A program made the translations under genes and the position numbers. A stretch of DNA of 64,000 nt from Lachnospiraceae bacterium (GTDB lineage: Bacteria > Bacillota > Clostridia > Lachnospirales > Lachnospiraceae): NCBI GenBank assembly GCA_910573755.1, contig CAJTBO010000013.1, forward strand, positions 1-64,000, read 5' to 3'. Below the pieces are notes generated by a model that saw only the letters and a list, made by a program, of their open reading frames with translations, was not told where the DNA came from and did not search any database. This document shows, piece after piece, positions 1 through 8,732 of the stretch (positions are counted from its first letter, which is position 1; each line of letters opens with the position of its first letter).

Positions 1-93
1 CCTGACTTTTACAGTTTCAGTTGAAAAATCTATGTGATAAATCATTAAAATCCTGGAAAATTCAATATTTCTGGGATTTTTGGTTGATTTTCA

Positions 94-122
94 TTGACGT
101 TATGCTCTGTTTGTGCTATAAT
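94..122 (+). promoter_or_regulatory. Promoter of the IS transposase
   Basis: TTGACG at 94-99 and a perfect TATAAT at 117-122 are separated by 17 bp. It lies 33 bp before the transposase start and inside the IS. Confidence 0.75.
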
Positions 123-154
123 AGGTGTATATATTATCTATTCTGGAGGTTCCC

Positions 155-2041
155 ATGATCCGTAAAGACAAAAAAACTTTTAAGGACGGCTCTGTCAAAA
201 CACAGATCCGGGTGACGGAAGGCTACCGACCCTATCCGGACGCTTCCCCAAAACAGCGGACCGTAAAAAGCTTCGGCTATCTGGAAGACCAGGATGACCC
301 GGAAGCATTCTGGAAGGAAGTCAATGCCTGCAATGACAGCTTGAAACACAAACGGGATCTGCGCATTGAAATCCCTGTTTCCGAAAGGATGTATTCCGAA
401 AACAACAGGCTTCTTAACTATGGATATAAATTTCCTGAGTCTGTTTACCGTCTGCTTGGCATAGATACCTTTTTTGAACAGTATCAGAAAGCATCCGGCT
501 TCCGTGGAAAATATTCCCTGAATGATATCTTCCGCTACCTTGTGATGGACAGGATCCTCTATCCGGCATCCAAACGGGAAGCAGCTTCGCGGCTTCTTAA
601 TTATTATGGGTTAAACAGTGAATTTGACCTTCCTGATATTTACCGCGCGTTAGACCGGTTTGATCTGGTTTTTTATGACCTTCAGCGTTTTATCAGTGAA
701 CGCGTGGAGGAACGGTTTGGACGGGATCTGCAGTACAGCTTCTATGATGTGACCAACTACTATACGGAAAAAGACTTCGCGGATCCGGATGAACAGTACC
801 GTGACCGGTCAGGAAATCCGGTAACCGGTCCGGCCCTGGGACAAAAAGGAGTCTCCAAGGAACATCAGCTGACGCCGATCATACAGATGGGGCTGTTCAT
901 GGATGGGAACGGGGTGCCTGTCTGTATGGATGTCTTCCGGGGGAACATGAGCGATTCCGATACCCTGAAAGAAAACCTGGACGGGTTTAAGAAAGAGTAT
1001 GGCATAGAACGGACTGTTGTTGTGGCGGATAAAGGAATGAACTGCTCCCATAACATCGACCTTCTGTGCAGCCAGGGGGATGGATATGTGTTCTCCCAGA
1101 TCTTAAAAGGAACCAAAGGGAAACGCTACCGGGAAGCTCTGTTTGCCCCGGAGGGCTGGCAGGAGGCAGCGGATGGGGCTTATCGATGGAAGCTGATCAC
1201 GGAGGAATATCAGGGGCATGATATTTCCTTTGAAATACAGGACGGCCAGAAGGTGGAGAAAAGGAAAGCGGTCAAACGGATGCGGAAAGTCCTTCTTTAC
1301 TGGTCACGGTCAGACGCGGAAATGGCAGCAAAGAAGAGGGAAGAGAAACTGAAGAAAGCAGAAAAAAGCACGAAAAACAATGCCTATGGGATCATCCACG
1401 GAAAGGACCGGTACATCAAAGAAGAAACCGTCCTGAAAGAAACCGGTGAGATACTGGATAAAAAGCAGGCCGTCAAAGTATCCATAGTGGATCAGGAAAA
1501 AGCACAAAAAGACGCGCTCTATGACGGATATTTTGCCATCATAACCAGCGAATTGGATTATGATGCGAAAAAAATACGGGAAGTTTATCATGGCTTATGG
1601 CGGATTGAAGAATCTTTCCGGATCATGAAGAGCGATTTCGATGCAAGACCAATCTACCTGAACAAGCGCGGGCATATCAGGGCCCACTTTTTGATCTGTT
1701 TTGTAGCGCTTGTGGTCCTGCGTCTGATCCAGAATGGAATGGGTACAGACAGACTGTCTGTAGAACGGATCGCGGAAGCGCTGAGGGAGGCAAACTGTCT
1801 GCTGGAAAGGGGCGGCTATGTACGCCTGCTGGATGTGGGAGGAAAGATCCGGTATGAAGAAATATTGGACCGAAAAAGTGGTAAGATGGTGCCTGGACTG
1901 AGATTCAGCAGTGAAGATCAGGTTGCTTTGGATTACCGCCGGATACAGGAAACCTTTGGGACAAACTTTTATTATGCATATGCAAAGCAGGAAGACTTTA
2001 AGAGATTTTTCAAAGAAATGGAATTAGGGAAAAGAGCATAA
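155..2041 (+). CDS. DDE transposase, IS1634/IS4 type
   Basis: Cuts and joins the ends of the surrounding IS. The 628-residue protein has the DDE-fold order expected of IS4-superfamily enzymes. A first Asp lies in YSFYDVTNYY, a second Asp in VVADKGMN, and a long beta-strand insertion is followed by a C-terminal block with YHGLWRIEESFRIMKSD, which supplies the catalytic Glu. The ATG at 155 was chosen over the upstream GTG at 125 because TCTGGAGG sits at proper spacing in front of it. No frameshift or internal stop is present, so the enzyme is probably functional. Confidence 0.92.
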   Translation: MIRKDKKTFKDGSVKTQIRVTEGYRPYPDASPKQRTVKSFGYLEDQDDPEAFWKEVNACNDSLKHKRDLRIEIPVSERMYSENNRLLNYGYKFPESVYRLLGIDTFFEQYQKASGFRGKYSLNDIFRYLVMDRILYPASKREAASRLLNYYGLNSEFDLPDIYRALDRFDLVFYDLQRFISERVEERFGRDLQYSFYDVTNYYTEKDFADPDEQYRDRSGNPVTGPALGQKGVSKEHQLTPIIQMGLFMDGNGVPVCMDVFRGNMSDSDTLKENLDGFKKEYGIERTVVVADKGMNCSHNIDLLCSQGDGYVFSQILKGTKGKRYREALFAPEGWQEAADGAYRWKLITEEYQGHDISFEIQDGQKVEKRKAVKRMRKVLLYWSRSDAEMAAKKREEKLKKAEKSTKNNAYGIIHGKDRYIKEETVLKETGEILDKKQAVKVSIVDQEKAQKDALYDGYFAIITSELDYDAKKIREVYHGLWRIEESFRIMKSDFDARPIYLNKRGHIRAHFLICFVALVVLRLIQNGMGTDRLSVERIAEALREANCLLERGGYVRLLDVGGKIRYEEILDRKSGKMVPGLRFSSEDQVALDYRRIQETFGTNFYYAYAKQEDFKRFFKEMELGKRA

Positions 2042-2048
2042 CACAAGG

Positions 2049-2093
2049 AACACCCTACAAATGCTGTATTTTCGAGCTATGTAGGGTGTTTTG
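2049..2093 (+). terminator. Terminator hairpin after the transposase
   Basis: Arms ACACCCTAC and GTAGGGTGT enclose a 22-nt loop and are followed by TTTTG. The hairpin lies inside the IS, between the stop codon and the right inverted repeat. Confidence 0.6.
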
Positions 2094-2147
2094 ATTATAA
2101 AACTGTAAAAGTCAGGTTATAGCATATTTTGAAAAACAAAGCATAAA

Positions 2148-2185
2148 ATTGTGGAAAAATCCAAAAGTTTTGATTTTTCCACAAT
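2148..2185. repeat. Perfect 14-bp-arm palindrome beside the IS
   Basis: ATTGTGGAAAAATC at 2148-2161 and its exact complement at 2172-2185 flank a 10-nt loop, 32 bp beyond the IS end. The arms have T/A tracts but no trailing T-run on either strand. It may be a bidirectional terminator or a relic of the IS target. Confidence 0.5.
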
Positions 2186-2249
2186 GCTTGTTTTTTGGTT
2201 TCTTTGGTTCGGAATAGTGTAATGCTGGCGGTCTATCTCTTGTTTTCGG

Positions 2250-2501
2250 TTGCTTGCTTCTTTATTGTACATGAGCATTGAATGCGGGAATGAAGCGGAT
2301 GTTCTTTTGCAAAAGGCGGGCGTGGAAAGCGGTGTCGCTGCCGAATGCGCAGGGATTCAAGACAGCGAGGATTTTTTCGTAACGGACGTTTCCGAAAGCT
2401 GCGTCAGGATTGCCATTGATTTTGAAATGCCGTTTATCCTTTGTGCAAATAATAAATACCGCATCGAAATTGTGGAGGAAAGATATGGATTTTCTTTATG
2501 A
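2250..2501 (+). CDS. Small unrecognised ORF, probably a gene fragment
   Basis: An 83-codon frame reads as acidic protein-like sequence (for example ECGNEADVLLQKAGVESG and EMPFILCANNKYRIEIVEE). No ribosome site precedes the 2250 start; an internal ATG lies at 2271. A second short frame at 2485-2559 (24 residues, MDFLYELLKKQEEKLKTYGF) overlaps its end as ATGGA. Together they resemble the tail of one small gene and the beginning of the next, both truncated. I do not recognise the family. Confidence 0.3.
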   Translation: MLASLLYMSIECGNEADVLLQKAGVESGVAAECAGIQDSEDFFVTDVSESCVRIAIDFEMPFILCANNKYRIEIVEERYGFSL

Positions 2502-2559
2502 ATTGTTGAAGAAACAAGAAGAGAAATTGAAAACATATGGTTTTTTAGATAAGATGTGA

Positions 2560-3343
2560 GATAAATGTAGAGGAATACGAAGTCATGCCCGGTTCTCAAA
2601 GTTACGTATCAGACCAGGCATTCTGATATACTGTTAGACGGCATTTTGATTTTCACGATAAAGCAACTGGTAGTGAAGAACCTGTAACAGCTAAAGAGAA
2701 AGAAAGTATAAATGTAATATTAGTCCGCTATATAATACTTGGTTCAGAGTGATCCATGCACTCATTGGATATTGCAGGGCTTGGCGATGCACGGATTTGG
2801 ATATTACAAGGGAATTTGTGGAAGCGAATTTAAGAAAATCGGGTCAGTTATCATTCGATATACAGATATAATCCATACACCTGATTCCGAGAGGTGCATA
2901 ATGCTTTTCCTCTGCGGTCTGCCCGGAAGTTAGGGGGGCTGTAGGTGATAAGAGAAATGAAAATTTTTTGAAGGCCGGTTCGTATTATTAGCGGATGACA
3001 GCGATACGACCATTAAAATATTACGGAAAAATGGAGTGCAGGATTCCGGCTGATAAAGAGAAGGAAAGCAGACAATTTCAGCGAAAGGTGGTGTTTGTCA
3101 TGAAGTTTGACAGGGGAGGCCGGGCGGTATGTCTGCATGATGGGATGAAAGCACCGTTTCAAATGACAGTGGCCTGACCACATGGTACAAAGGCAAGAGC
3201 CATCCATTCTGACATGACGAGGGTTTTACCATTACGGATAAGGAAAGTGACTGTTATAATTTAGTATTTACAGCAGCGGATGATTTGTATTAGAATAAAG
3301 CTGTTTTGAAATATAACGGCCGCGGGCATGGAGGATAAAACGG
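2560..3343. other. Gene-poor scar with only fragments
   Basis: No supported gene was found. The frames present are short, lack ribosome sites and are interrupted. The only recognisable item is the 67-bp repeat at 3074-3140. Together with the neighbouring IS, this stretch looks like a deletion scar. Confidence 0.4.
3074..3140 (+). repeat. 67-bp dispersed repeat carrying a ParA-like Walker fragment (copy 1)
   Basis: Matches 36302-36368 with only a handful of differences. In one frame both copies encode ISAKGGVCHEV followed by stop. This looks like the beginning of a ParA/MinD Walker A (KGGVGKT) broken at the same point. Copy 1 has lost the upstream part of that gene. Confidence 0.5.
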
Positions 3344-4552
3344 ATGTCAGTTGAAAATCTGAATTTTGACAGAGTGATCGAGCGTAAGAATACGGACTGC
3401 GTAAAATATGATTCGGCTGCAGCGCACGGGATGCCGGAGGGGATACTGCCGATGTGGGTGGCAGATATGGACTTTATGGTGTCGCAGAGGATTCTGGATG
3501 CTGTGGAGGAAAGAGTAAAGCACGGGATCTTCGGCTATACGGAGAGCGGCGAAGGTTATTTTAAGGCGGTGGCAGGCTGGATGGAGAAGCGCCACGGATG
3601 GAAAGTAGAGCCCGAGTGGCTGGTAAAGACGCCTGGAGTTGTATTTGCACTTGCCATGGCGGTAAAGGCTTATTCCGAAACAGGGGAAGCCGTGCTGATT
3701 CAGGAGCCGGTATATTACCCGTTCCGTAAAGTGATCGAACAAAATAAAAGAAGGGTTGTCAGTAATGATCTGGTATTGGGTGAGGACGGCAGATATCACA
3801 TGGATATCGAGGATCTTGAGAAAAAGATCGCGGAGAACGATATCAGGCTTTTCCTGCTCTGCAGCCCGCATAATCCGGTCAGCAGAGTATGGACGGCGGA
3901 AGAACTGATACAGCTCGGGGATATCTGCAGAAAACATCATGTGATTGTTGTCAGCGATGAGATCCATGCGGATTTTGTGTTTGGAGATCGGAAACACTAT
4001 GTTTTTGCAAATTTGAAAAAAGAGTTTGAGGAGATATCCGTTGTCTGTACGTCTCCCTCTAAGACCTTTAATATCGCAGGACTGCAGGTTTCCAATATAT
4101 TTATCGCAAACGGGGAACTTCGGAGCCGTTTTATCAGCCGGATCAATGCATCGAGCTGCAGCGGACCGAATGTTTTGGGCCTTACGGCGTGCGAGGCGGC
4201 TTACCGGCATGGCGGCGAGTGGTATGAGGCAATGATGAAATATATATCCGGGAATATAGAATTTATGCGGGAATATATCAGGACGGAACTGCCGGGGCTG
4301 AAAATGACGGAAACGGAAGGAACTTATCTGGTATGGGCAGATTTCAGGGGATTCGGGCTGTCGGAAAAGGAGTTGGAGGAACTTATCGTAAATAAAGCAC
4401 ATCTGTGGCTGGATAGGGGTGCCATGTTCGGCAGGGCAGGAGCAGGCTTTGAACGGTTCAATGTGGCATGTTCGAGGAGCGTACTGAAGCAGGCGCTGGA
4501 GCAGTTGAAGGAGGCGGTCGATAAAAGGTTCCCGGTCTGTGGGAGAACATGA
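3344..4552 (+). CDS. patB: PatB/MalY-type PLP-dependent cystathionine beta-lyase
   Basis: Fold-type I PLP enzyme of the MalY/PatB branch. Family members cleave C-S bonds of cystathionine or cysteine conjugates to give a thiol, pyruvate and ammonia. The 402 residues are full length. Visible landmarks are the N-terminal MPEGILPMWVADMDF block, LLCSPHNPVSRVW, VSDEIHADFVF (the Asp that contacts the pyridine nitrogen) and SPSKTFNIAGL with the Schiff-base lysine. The C-terminal substrate Arg is in FNVACSRSVL. GGAGGATAAAACGG precedes the ATG. It stands alone, with a regulator-domain remnant downstream. C-S lyase versus aminotransferase is decided from the overall pattern only. Confidence 0.88.
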   Translation: MSVENLNFDRVIERKNTDCVKYDSAAAHGMPEGILPMWVADMDFMVSQRILDAVEERVKHGIFGYTESGEGYFKAVAGWMEKRHGWKVEPEWLVKTPGVVFALAMAVKAYSETGEAVLIQEPVYYPFRKVIEQNKRRVVSNDLVLGEDGRYHMDIEDLEKKIAENDIRLFLLCSPHNPVSRVWTAEELIQLGDICRKHHVIVVSDEIHADFVFGDRKHYVFANLKKEFEEISVVCTSPSKTFNIAGLQVSNIFIANGELRSRFISRINASSCSGPNVLGLTACEAAYRHGGEWYEAMMKYISGNIEFMREYIRTELPGLKMTETEGTYLVWADFRGFGLSEKELEELIVNKAHLWLDRGAMFGRAGAGFERFNVACSRSVLKQALEQLKEAVDKRFPVCGRT

Positions 4553-4696
4553 TGATGGCAGGATACAGGTGCTTTTCCGGAACAGTTCCGCAAAACGGGA
4601 GGTGGTATTAAGAAGGGCTGTTACAGAATCCGATCCATTGCAAGTTCAAAATGCCTGTTCATTAAAGCCTCTCATTTTCGTGCAGAATAAGAGAGG

Positions 4697-5083
4697 ATGG
4701 ATCATAAGATTTCTGCTATGATTATTTATGCGAAAAGACTGCAGAGGCTGGTTCAGATGATGGACAAAGAGCCGATGGGCGTGTTGGGAGTCAGTGTTTG
4801 CAACAAAGAGGAAATATGGCGCTATTATATCGCGGTTTCCTCCTCCAAAGAAAGCGAAGGGCTGGAGGAGTATATCGTGCCGGCGGCAATCTGGGCGATC
4901 TTTCCCGGAGAGGGAACGAACCGGTCCATTCAGGAACTGGAGCGGCGCATTGTGACGGAATGGCTTCCCGCATCCGGGTATGAGTACGCCGATGCGCCGG
5001 ATATCGAGGTCTATATCAGCCCGGACCCGCAGAAGGCAAAATACGAGGTGGGGATTCCTGTGATAAAAAGCGGAAACAGGTAA
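4697..5083 (+). pseudogene. GyrI-like/AraC effector-binding domain, N-terminally truncated
   Basis: The 128 residues contain the second half of the GyrI-like effector fold (PAAIWAIFPGEG, then ELERRIVTEWLPASGYEYA, then DIEVYISPD and YEVGIPV). In complete proteins this follows an AraC- or MerR-type DNA-binding region or a full N-terminal half-domain; neither is found upstream to 4553. No good ribosome site precedes the start. It is probably the 3' end of a deleted AraC-family regulator, though a short stand-alone SBP-type protein cannot be excluded. Confidence 0.6.
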
Positions 5084-5465
5084 GCGGACAGATAGGGCAG
5101 GCTGCCGCCGGGGAAAAGCAGGTATTTTTTGTTTTGTCAGTTGTTGACGCCATATGTATTGCGATATTGCAAAAGGGTGAAACCGGTGATCTTTTTAAAC
5201 TGTGCCCCGAGATGGCTCTGGGAGGAAAAACCCAGATAAGTCGCAATTTCAATATAGGAGTACTCCGAGTAGGTGAGCAGATTTTTGGCGCGTTCTATTT
5301 TTTCCCGGAGAATATAACGGGACAGGGAGATTCCCTCATATTCTTTAAAAAGCTGGGATAAATAATTTGCATTGATATCCAGCGCGGCAGCGAGCGACTG
5401 AACTGTCAGTTTGTCGTGCAGATGAGAATAAATATAATTTTTACATCTTTGAATGATATGTGGGT

Positions 5466-6135
5466 ACATTCCCCGCCCCTTGGGGCGCAAGCAAACTTTA
5501 ACAGGATGGAAAAGCGTGATACAATGTAGAGAAAAAAGGAGAAGTGTAGATTGAGTGAAGCTATACACAAATCACACAATGTGTCAAAGCTGATGTATCA
5601 TTTTGTATTGCCGACAAAATATCGTAGAGTAGTAGTAAGTGAAGAAGTAGAAGAGGTAATAAAAGAGACCTGTATAGAAATAAGTGAAAGATATGAGGTT
5701 ATATTTCTGGAGATAGGTACAGATAAAGACCATGTGCATCTACTGGTACAGTCTGTACCGAGTTATAGTCCGGCACAGATAGTAAAAATAGTGAAAAGTA
5801 TAACAGGAAGAGAAGTATTCAGGAGATGTCCGGAAGTAAAGAAGAGATTATGGGGAGGAAATTTTTGGTCATCAGGATATTATGTATCAACAGTAAGTGA
5901 GAAAGGAAATGAGAAAGTAATATCGAACTATGTAAAGAACCAAGGAAAAGAGTATAAGAAACTATATCGAAATGATGTGCCGGAAGGACAGTTGAGTGTG
6001 TATGATTATATGTAGAGGCAGGGACAAGGAAGCCTCCATACCCCGCTTTTGAGGGAGCGGAGCGAGCGAAAAAGTCAAGTGCTGTGAGAGGCGACGTAGG
6101 AGCCACTCACAGTGCTTGAGTGCTTGCACCGGGGT
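5466..6135 (+). mobile_element. IS200/IS605-type element without tnpB
   Basis: About 0.67 kb with a single tnpA. There are no inverted terminal repeats. A GC-rich hairpin (CGCCCC-TT-GGGGCG at about 5474-5487) marks the left end. An imperfect hairpin (AAGTGCTGTGAG to CTCACAGTGCTT, about 6077-6118) marks the right end, as expected for this family. Boundaries are approximate. It sits inside the AraC-type gene. Confidence 0.78.
5551..6015 (+). CDS. tnpA: IS200-type HUH/Y1 transposase
   Basis: Single-strand transposase of 154 residues, the full length for IS200. The HUH motif is HVHLLV at mid-protein. The attacking tyrosine lies in the C-terminal helix (SSGYYVSTV). The TTG start at 5551 is preferred because AAAAGGAG precedes it by about nine bases and the family begins with this MSEAIHKSHNVSKLMYHFV block. 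Its codon use is markedly A-rich (many GTA and ATA codons) compared with the flanking glycosidase region, consistent with a foreign element. Confidence 0.93.
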   Translation: MSEAIHKSHNVSKLMYHFVLPTKYRRVVVSEEVEEVIKETCIEISERYEVIFLEIGTDKDHVHLLVQSVPSYSPAQIVKIVKSITGREVFRRCPEVKKRLWGGNFWSSGYYVSTVSEKGNEKVISNYVKNQGKEYKKLYRNDVPEGQLSVYDYM

Positions 6136-7248
6136 GGTTGATTATGGGGATTTTTCCCCCTGACGGGTACTTTCCCGAGCTGCTCTTTCCGTTCGTGGAC
6201 CATAGAGGTATAATGAAATTCCGCGGCTCTGGCAAGCTGCATGGCGGATACGGAATCCTTGCATTCCTCGACCTTCTGAATATAGCTGTCCGAAAAGGAA
6301 AAAGCGGTTTCATAGGAGAGCCCGCCCCTGATAGCGGAACGACTTGCCAGCGTGATCAGCACGATGGCATGATTTTTGGTGTGCCGCAGAGGATCTTTGG
6401 CAAGGATTCCGATAGAGCCCACGTAATCTTCGGCGAGGCTTTCCCGGAGTTTGGTGATATTGCCGTTTTCGATGCTGTTTTGCTCCCGGAATTCCTGATC
6501 ATAGGGATTGTGGGGCTGTTCTGTTTCATTTCTTTCAAAAGTCATTTCCGTATAGGATTTCTGAACCGTGTATGTCATTGCGTTTTCCAGACAGTTTTCA
6601 TGGATAATATCGGTTTCTCCCTCCGGTTTCTCTTCTTCCAGATGGTATAACAAAAGCAGGATACGGATATAGTCCGATAAACCGCACTCATATATGAGAG
6701 GGCGGGAGGTTTCGGTTTCCGGAAATCCGTAGAGATGATGATTCAGATGGACGGTATCCTGTAAAAGGTTCGGGCCTATCACATAAAAATCATTCCGGAA
6801 CGGTACGATACCGTAAATAAGATTCTCCTCTGCGGATACGATCCGCGGGAGGGCGGTGGCGGATTCCGTGACAAGCGGCTTTATCATTTCTGCAGGCTGC
6901 AGTGCGGAGATGGTGAAATCCCTGCGGGCGCAGCAGGAAGTAACCATGCGGTATGTGCTGTCGTATCTGCAGATGCAGGTATGCAGATAGCGCGATATAT
7001 AATTCATCAGTGACATTTCATTCATGATAATTTTCATCCGGCACCTCTCATGGAGCTGCTGCAGAACAAAGAGCAGCTTCTTTTCCATATCTGATTTAGT
7101 GATCCTCATTATACAACATAATCTGTAAAATATGTTAAAAAACTGTGATATTTGATATAGAATACATTATTTTCCTATTACAATATGCTGGTAAAGAAGA
7201 AAAACGGCCGTTTAAAGTAAAAATAATAATGTGAAGGAGGATGAATGG

Positions 7249-8712
7249 ATGAAGATAAAGGGAGTAAATCTGGGGAACTGGCTTGTGCTGGAAAAATGGA
7301 TGAGCCCGGCGCTGTTTGACGGGACGACGGCGGAGGATGAGTATTATCTTCCCACACAGTTATCGCCGGAAGTTTACGAAGCGCGCATCAAAATACACCG
7401 GAGCGAATATATCACGGAACGTGATTTCGCGACGATCAAAAGGATCGGGCTGAATACAGTCGGGAGGAGTTTCTGGATATCAGAGGATGCTGCAATGCAG
7501 GACTGGGAAGCTGTTACAGCGCTTTTCTGAGGGGGCTTGCGGCTGATTTTCTGAAGTGGCAGGCAGGCATCGTGGCAGAATATAAAAGAGAAGATCAGTT
7601 TATCACGAATAATTTTGATTTTGAATGGAAAAAATTCGGGGCGGACATTGCCCAGGACGGGTATTCTTACGGTATCCAGCCGGATCTGAACCATTATGAG
7701 GCGTCGAAGGCGGTAACGATAGCGGGGACGGATATCTATCATCCGACGCAGGATGAACTGACAGGCGCCGAGATCGCTTTCGGCGGAGATGAGATCCGGT
7801 GTCTGAAACGGAAAAATTATCTGGTGCTGGAGACACAGGCACAGGGATTTAAAAACTGGACGCCCTATCCGGGGCAGCTGCGCCTCTGCGCCTACAGCCA
7901 TCTGGCATCCGGGGCAATGGGGCTGCTGTACTGGAACTGGCATTCTATCCACAACGGGTATGAGGCATACTGGATGGGGCTTCTGGGACATGATCTGGAA
8001 GAAAACCCGGCTTACCGGGAGGCGTGCCGGATCGGCGAAGAATGGCGGAACATTGGAAAAAGGCTTGCCGGACTGAAAAAAGAAAACAAAGCGGCGATCG
8101 TGGTGGACAATCAATCCCTGGATGCGCTGAAATGGTATCCGGTGGATAAGGATCTGAGTTATAACGACATTGTACGCTGGGTATACGACAGTTTATATGA
8201 ACTGAATATAGAATGTGATGTGGTGGATGTAAACGCCCTTGTGCCGGAGCGTTATCAGATGATCGCAGCGCCTGCCCTTTACAGCGTTTCAAAAGAGACG
8301 GCAGATGCGCTTGACAGATTTGTGAAGGAGGGCGGCGTGCTGATCGGCACCTTCCGCAGTTTTGCGGCGGACCGGAACCTGAGCATATATCCGGATCAAA
8401 AACCCCATGGGCTGACAGGGTGCTTCGGCATGATGTACCAACAGTTTACGGAACCGGGGCGGATGAGGGTGAAAGGAAAACAGGTTCGTTATTTGGCGGA
8501 ACTGCTTCAGGCAAAAGAAGCGGAAACGCTGGCTTTTTATGAACATAAGTACTGGGGGAGTTACAGTGCCGTGACAAAGCATGCCTATGGACGGGGAGAT
8601 CAACTGTCCCTACCGGGAGGCGGCAGAACTTTTTACGGGAAGGGTTTACCGGAAAGGGGAGAAGATCGCGCTGACAGACTGGGATGTGAAAATACTGGAA
8701 GAGTGTGAAGAG
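7249..8712 (+). pseudogene. Decayed glycosidase: GH5 start fused to GH42 core
   Basis: Three pieces lie in tandem. First, 7249-7530 encodes about 93 residues resembling the beginning of a GH5 enzyme (MKIKGVNLGNWLVLEKWM); it starts at a good GAAGGAGG site and ends in a frameshift. Second, about 7520-8590 encodes a GH42 beta-galactosidase from mid-barrel (DQFITNNFDFEW) through the nucleophile segment (VLETQ) into the trimerisation domain. The N-terminal half with the acid/base is missing. Third, after about 8597 a different frame gives a glycosidase-like tail ending in WDVKILEECEEE. The order suggests two internal deletions that joined neighbouring glycosidase genes. No active enzyme is expected. 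Confidence 0.78.
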
Positions 8713-8732
8713 GAAAGGGTAAGGTGATTAGT

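Larger units (their letters stand above)
1..2116 (+). mobile_element. Complete IS1634/IS4-superfamily insertion sequence
   Basis: The element is bounded by 17-bp perfect inverted repeats: CCTGACTTTTACAGTTT at 1-17 and its exact complement at 2100-2116. It contains one transposase gene, its own sigma-A-like promoter and a terminator hairpin, so it looks intact and possibly mobile. The left end coincides with the first base of the window, so the target duplication cannot be checked. The size (2.1 kb) and long single transposase fit the IS1634 branch of the IS4 superfamily; that family name is inferred from the protein. Confidence 0.9.
5137..7109 (-). pseudogene. AraC-family regulator split by an IS200-type element
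   Basis: Two minus-strand parts of one gene flank the insertion. The 5' part (7109 down to about 6140) encodes roughly 320 residues of an N-terminal sensor region. The 3' part (about 5470 down to 5137) encodes a complete AraC double helix-turn-helix, including KLTVQSLAAALDINANYLSQ and YIEIATYLGFSSQSHLGAQF. Rejoined they would give about 430 residues. The gene is divergent from the glycosidase genes starting at 7249, the usual position of their activator, so its loss probably affects their control. The exact fusion point is uncertain because the IS ends are not sharply defined. Confidence 0.82.

Noticed and set aside
3347-4402. 351-codon minus-strand frame opposite the PatB-type gene
   Set aside because: It is the antisense of a well-supported PLP enzyme gene, lacks a ribosome site and has His/Arg/Pro-rich shadow composition.
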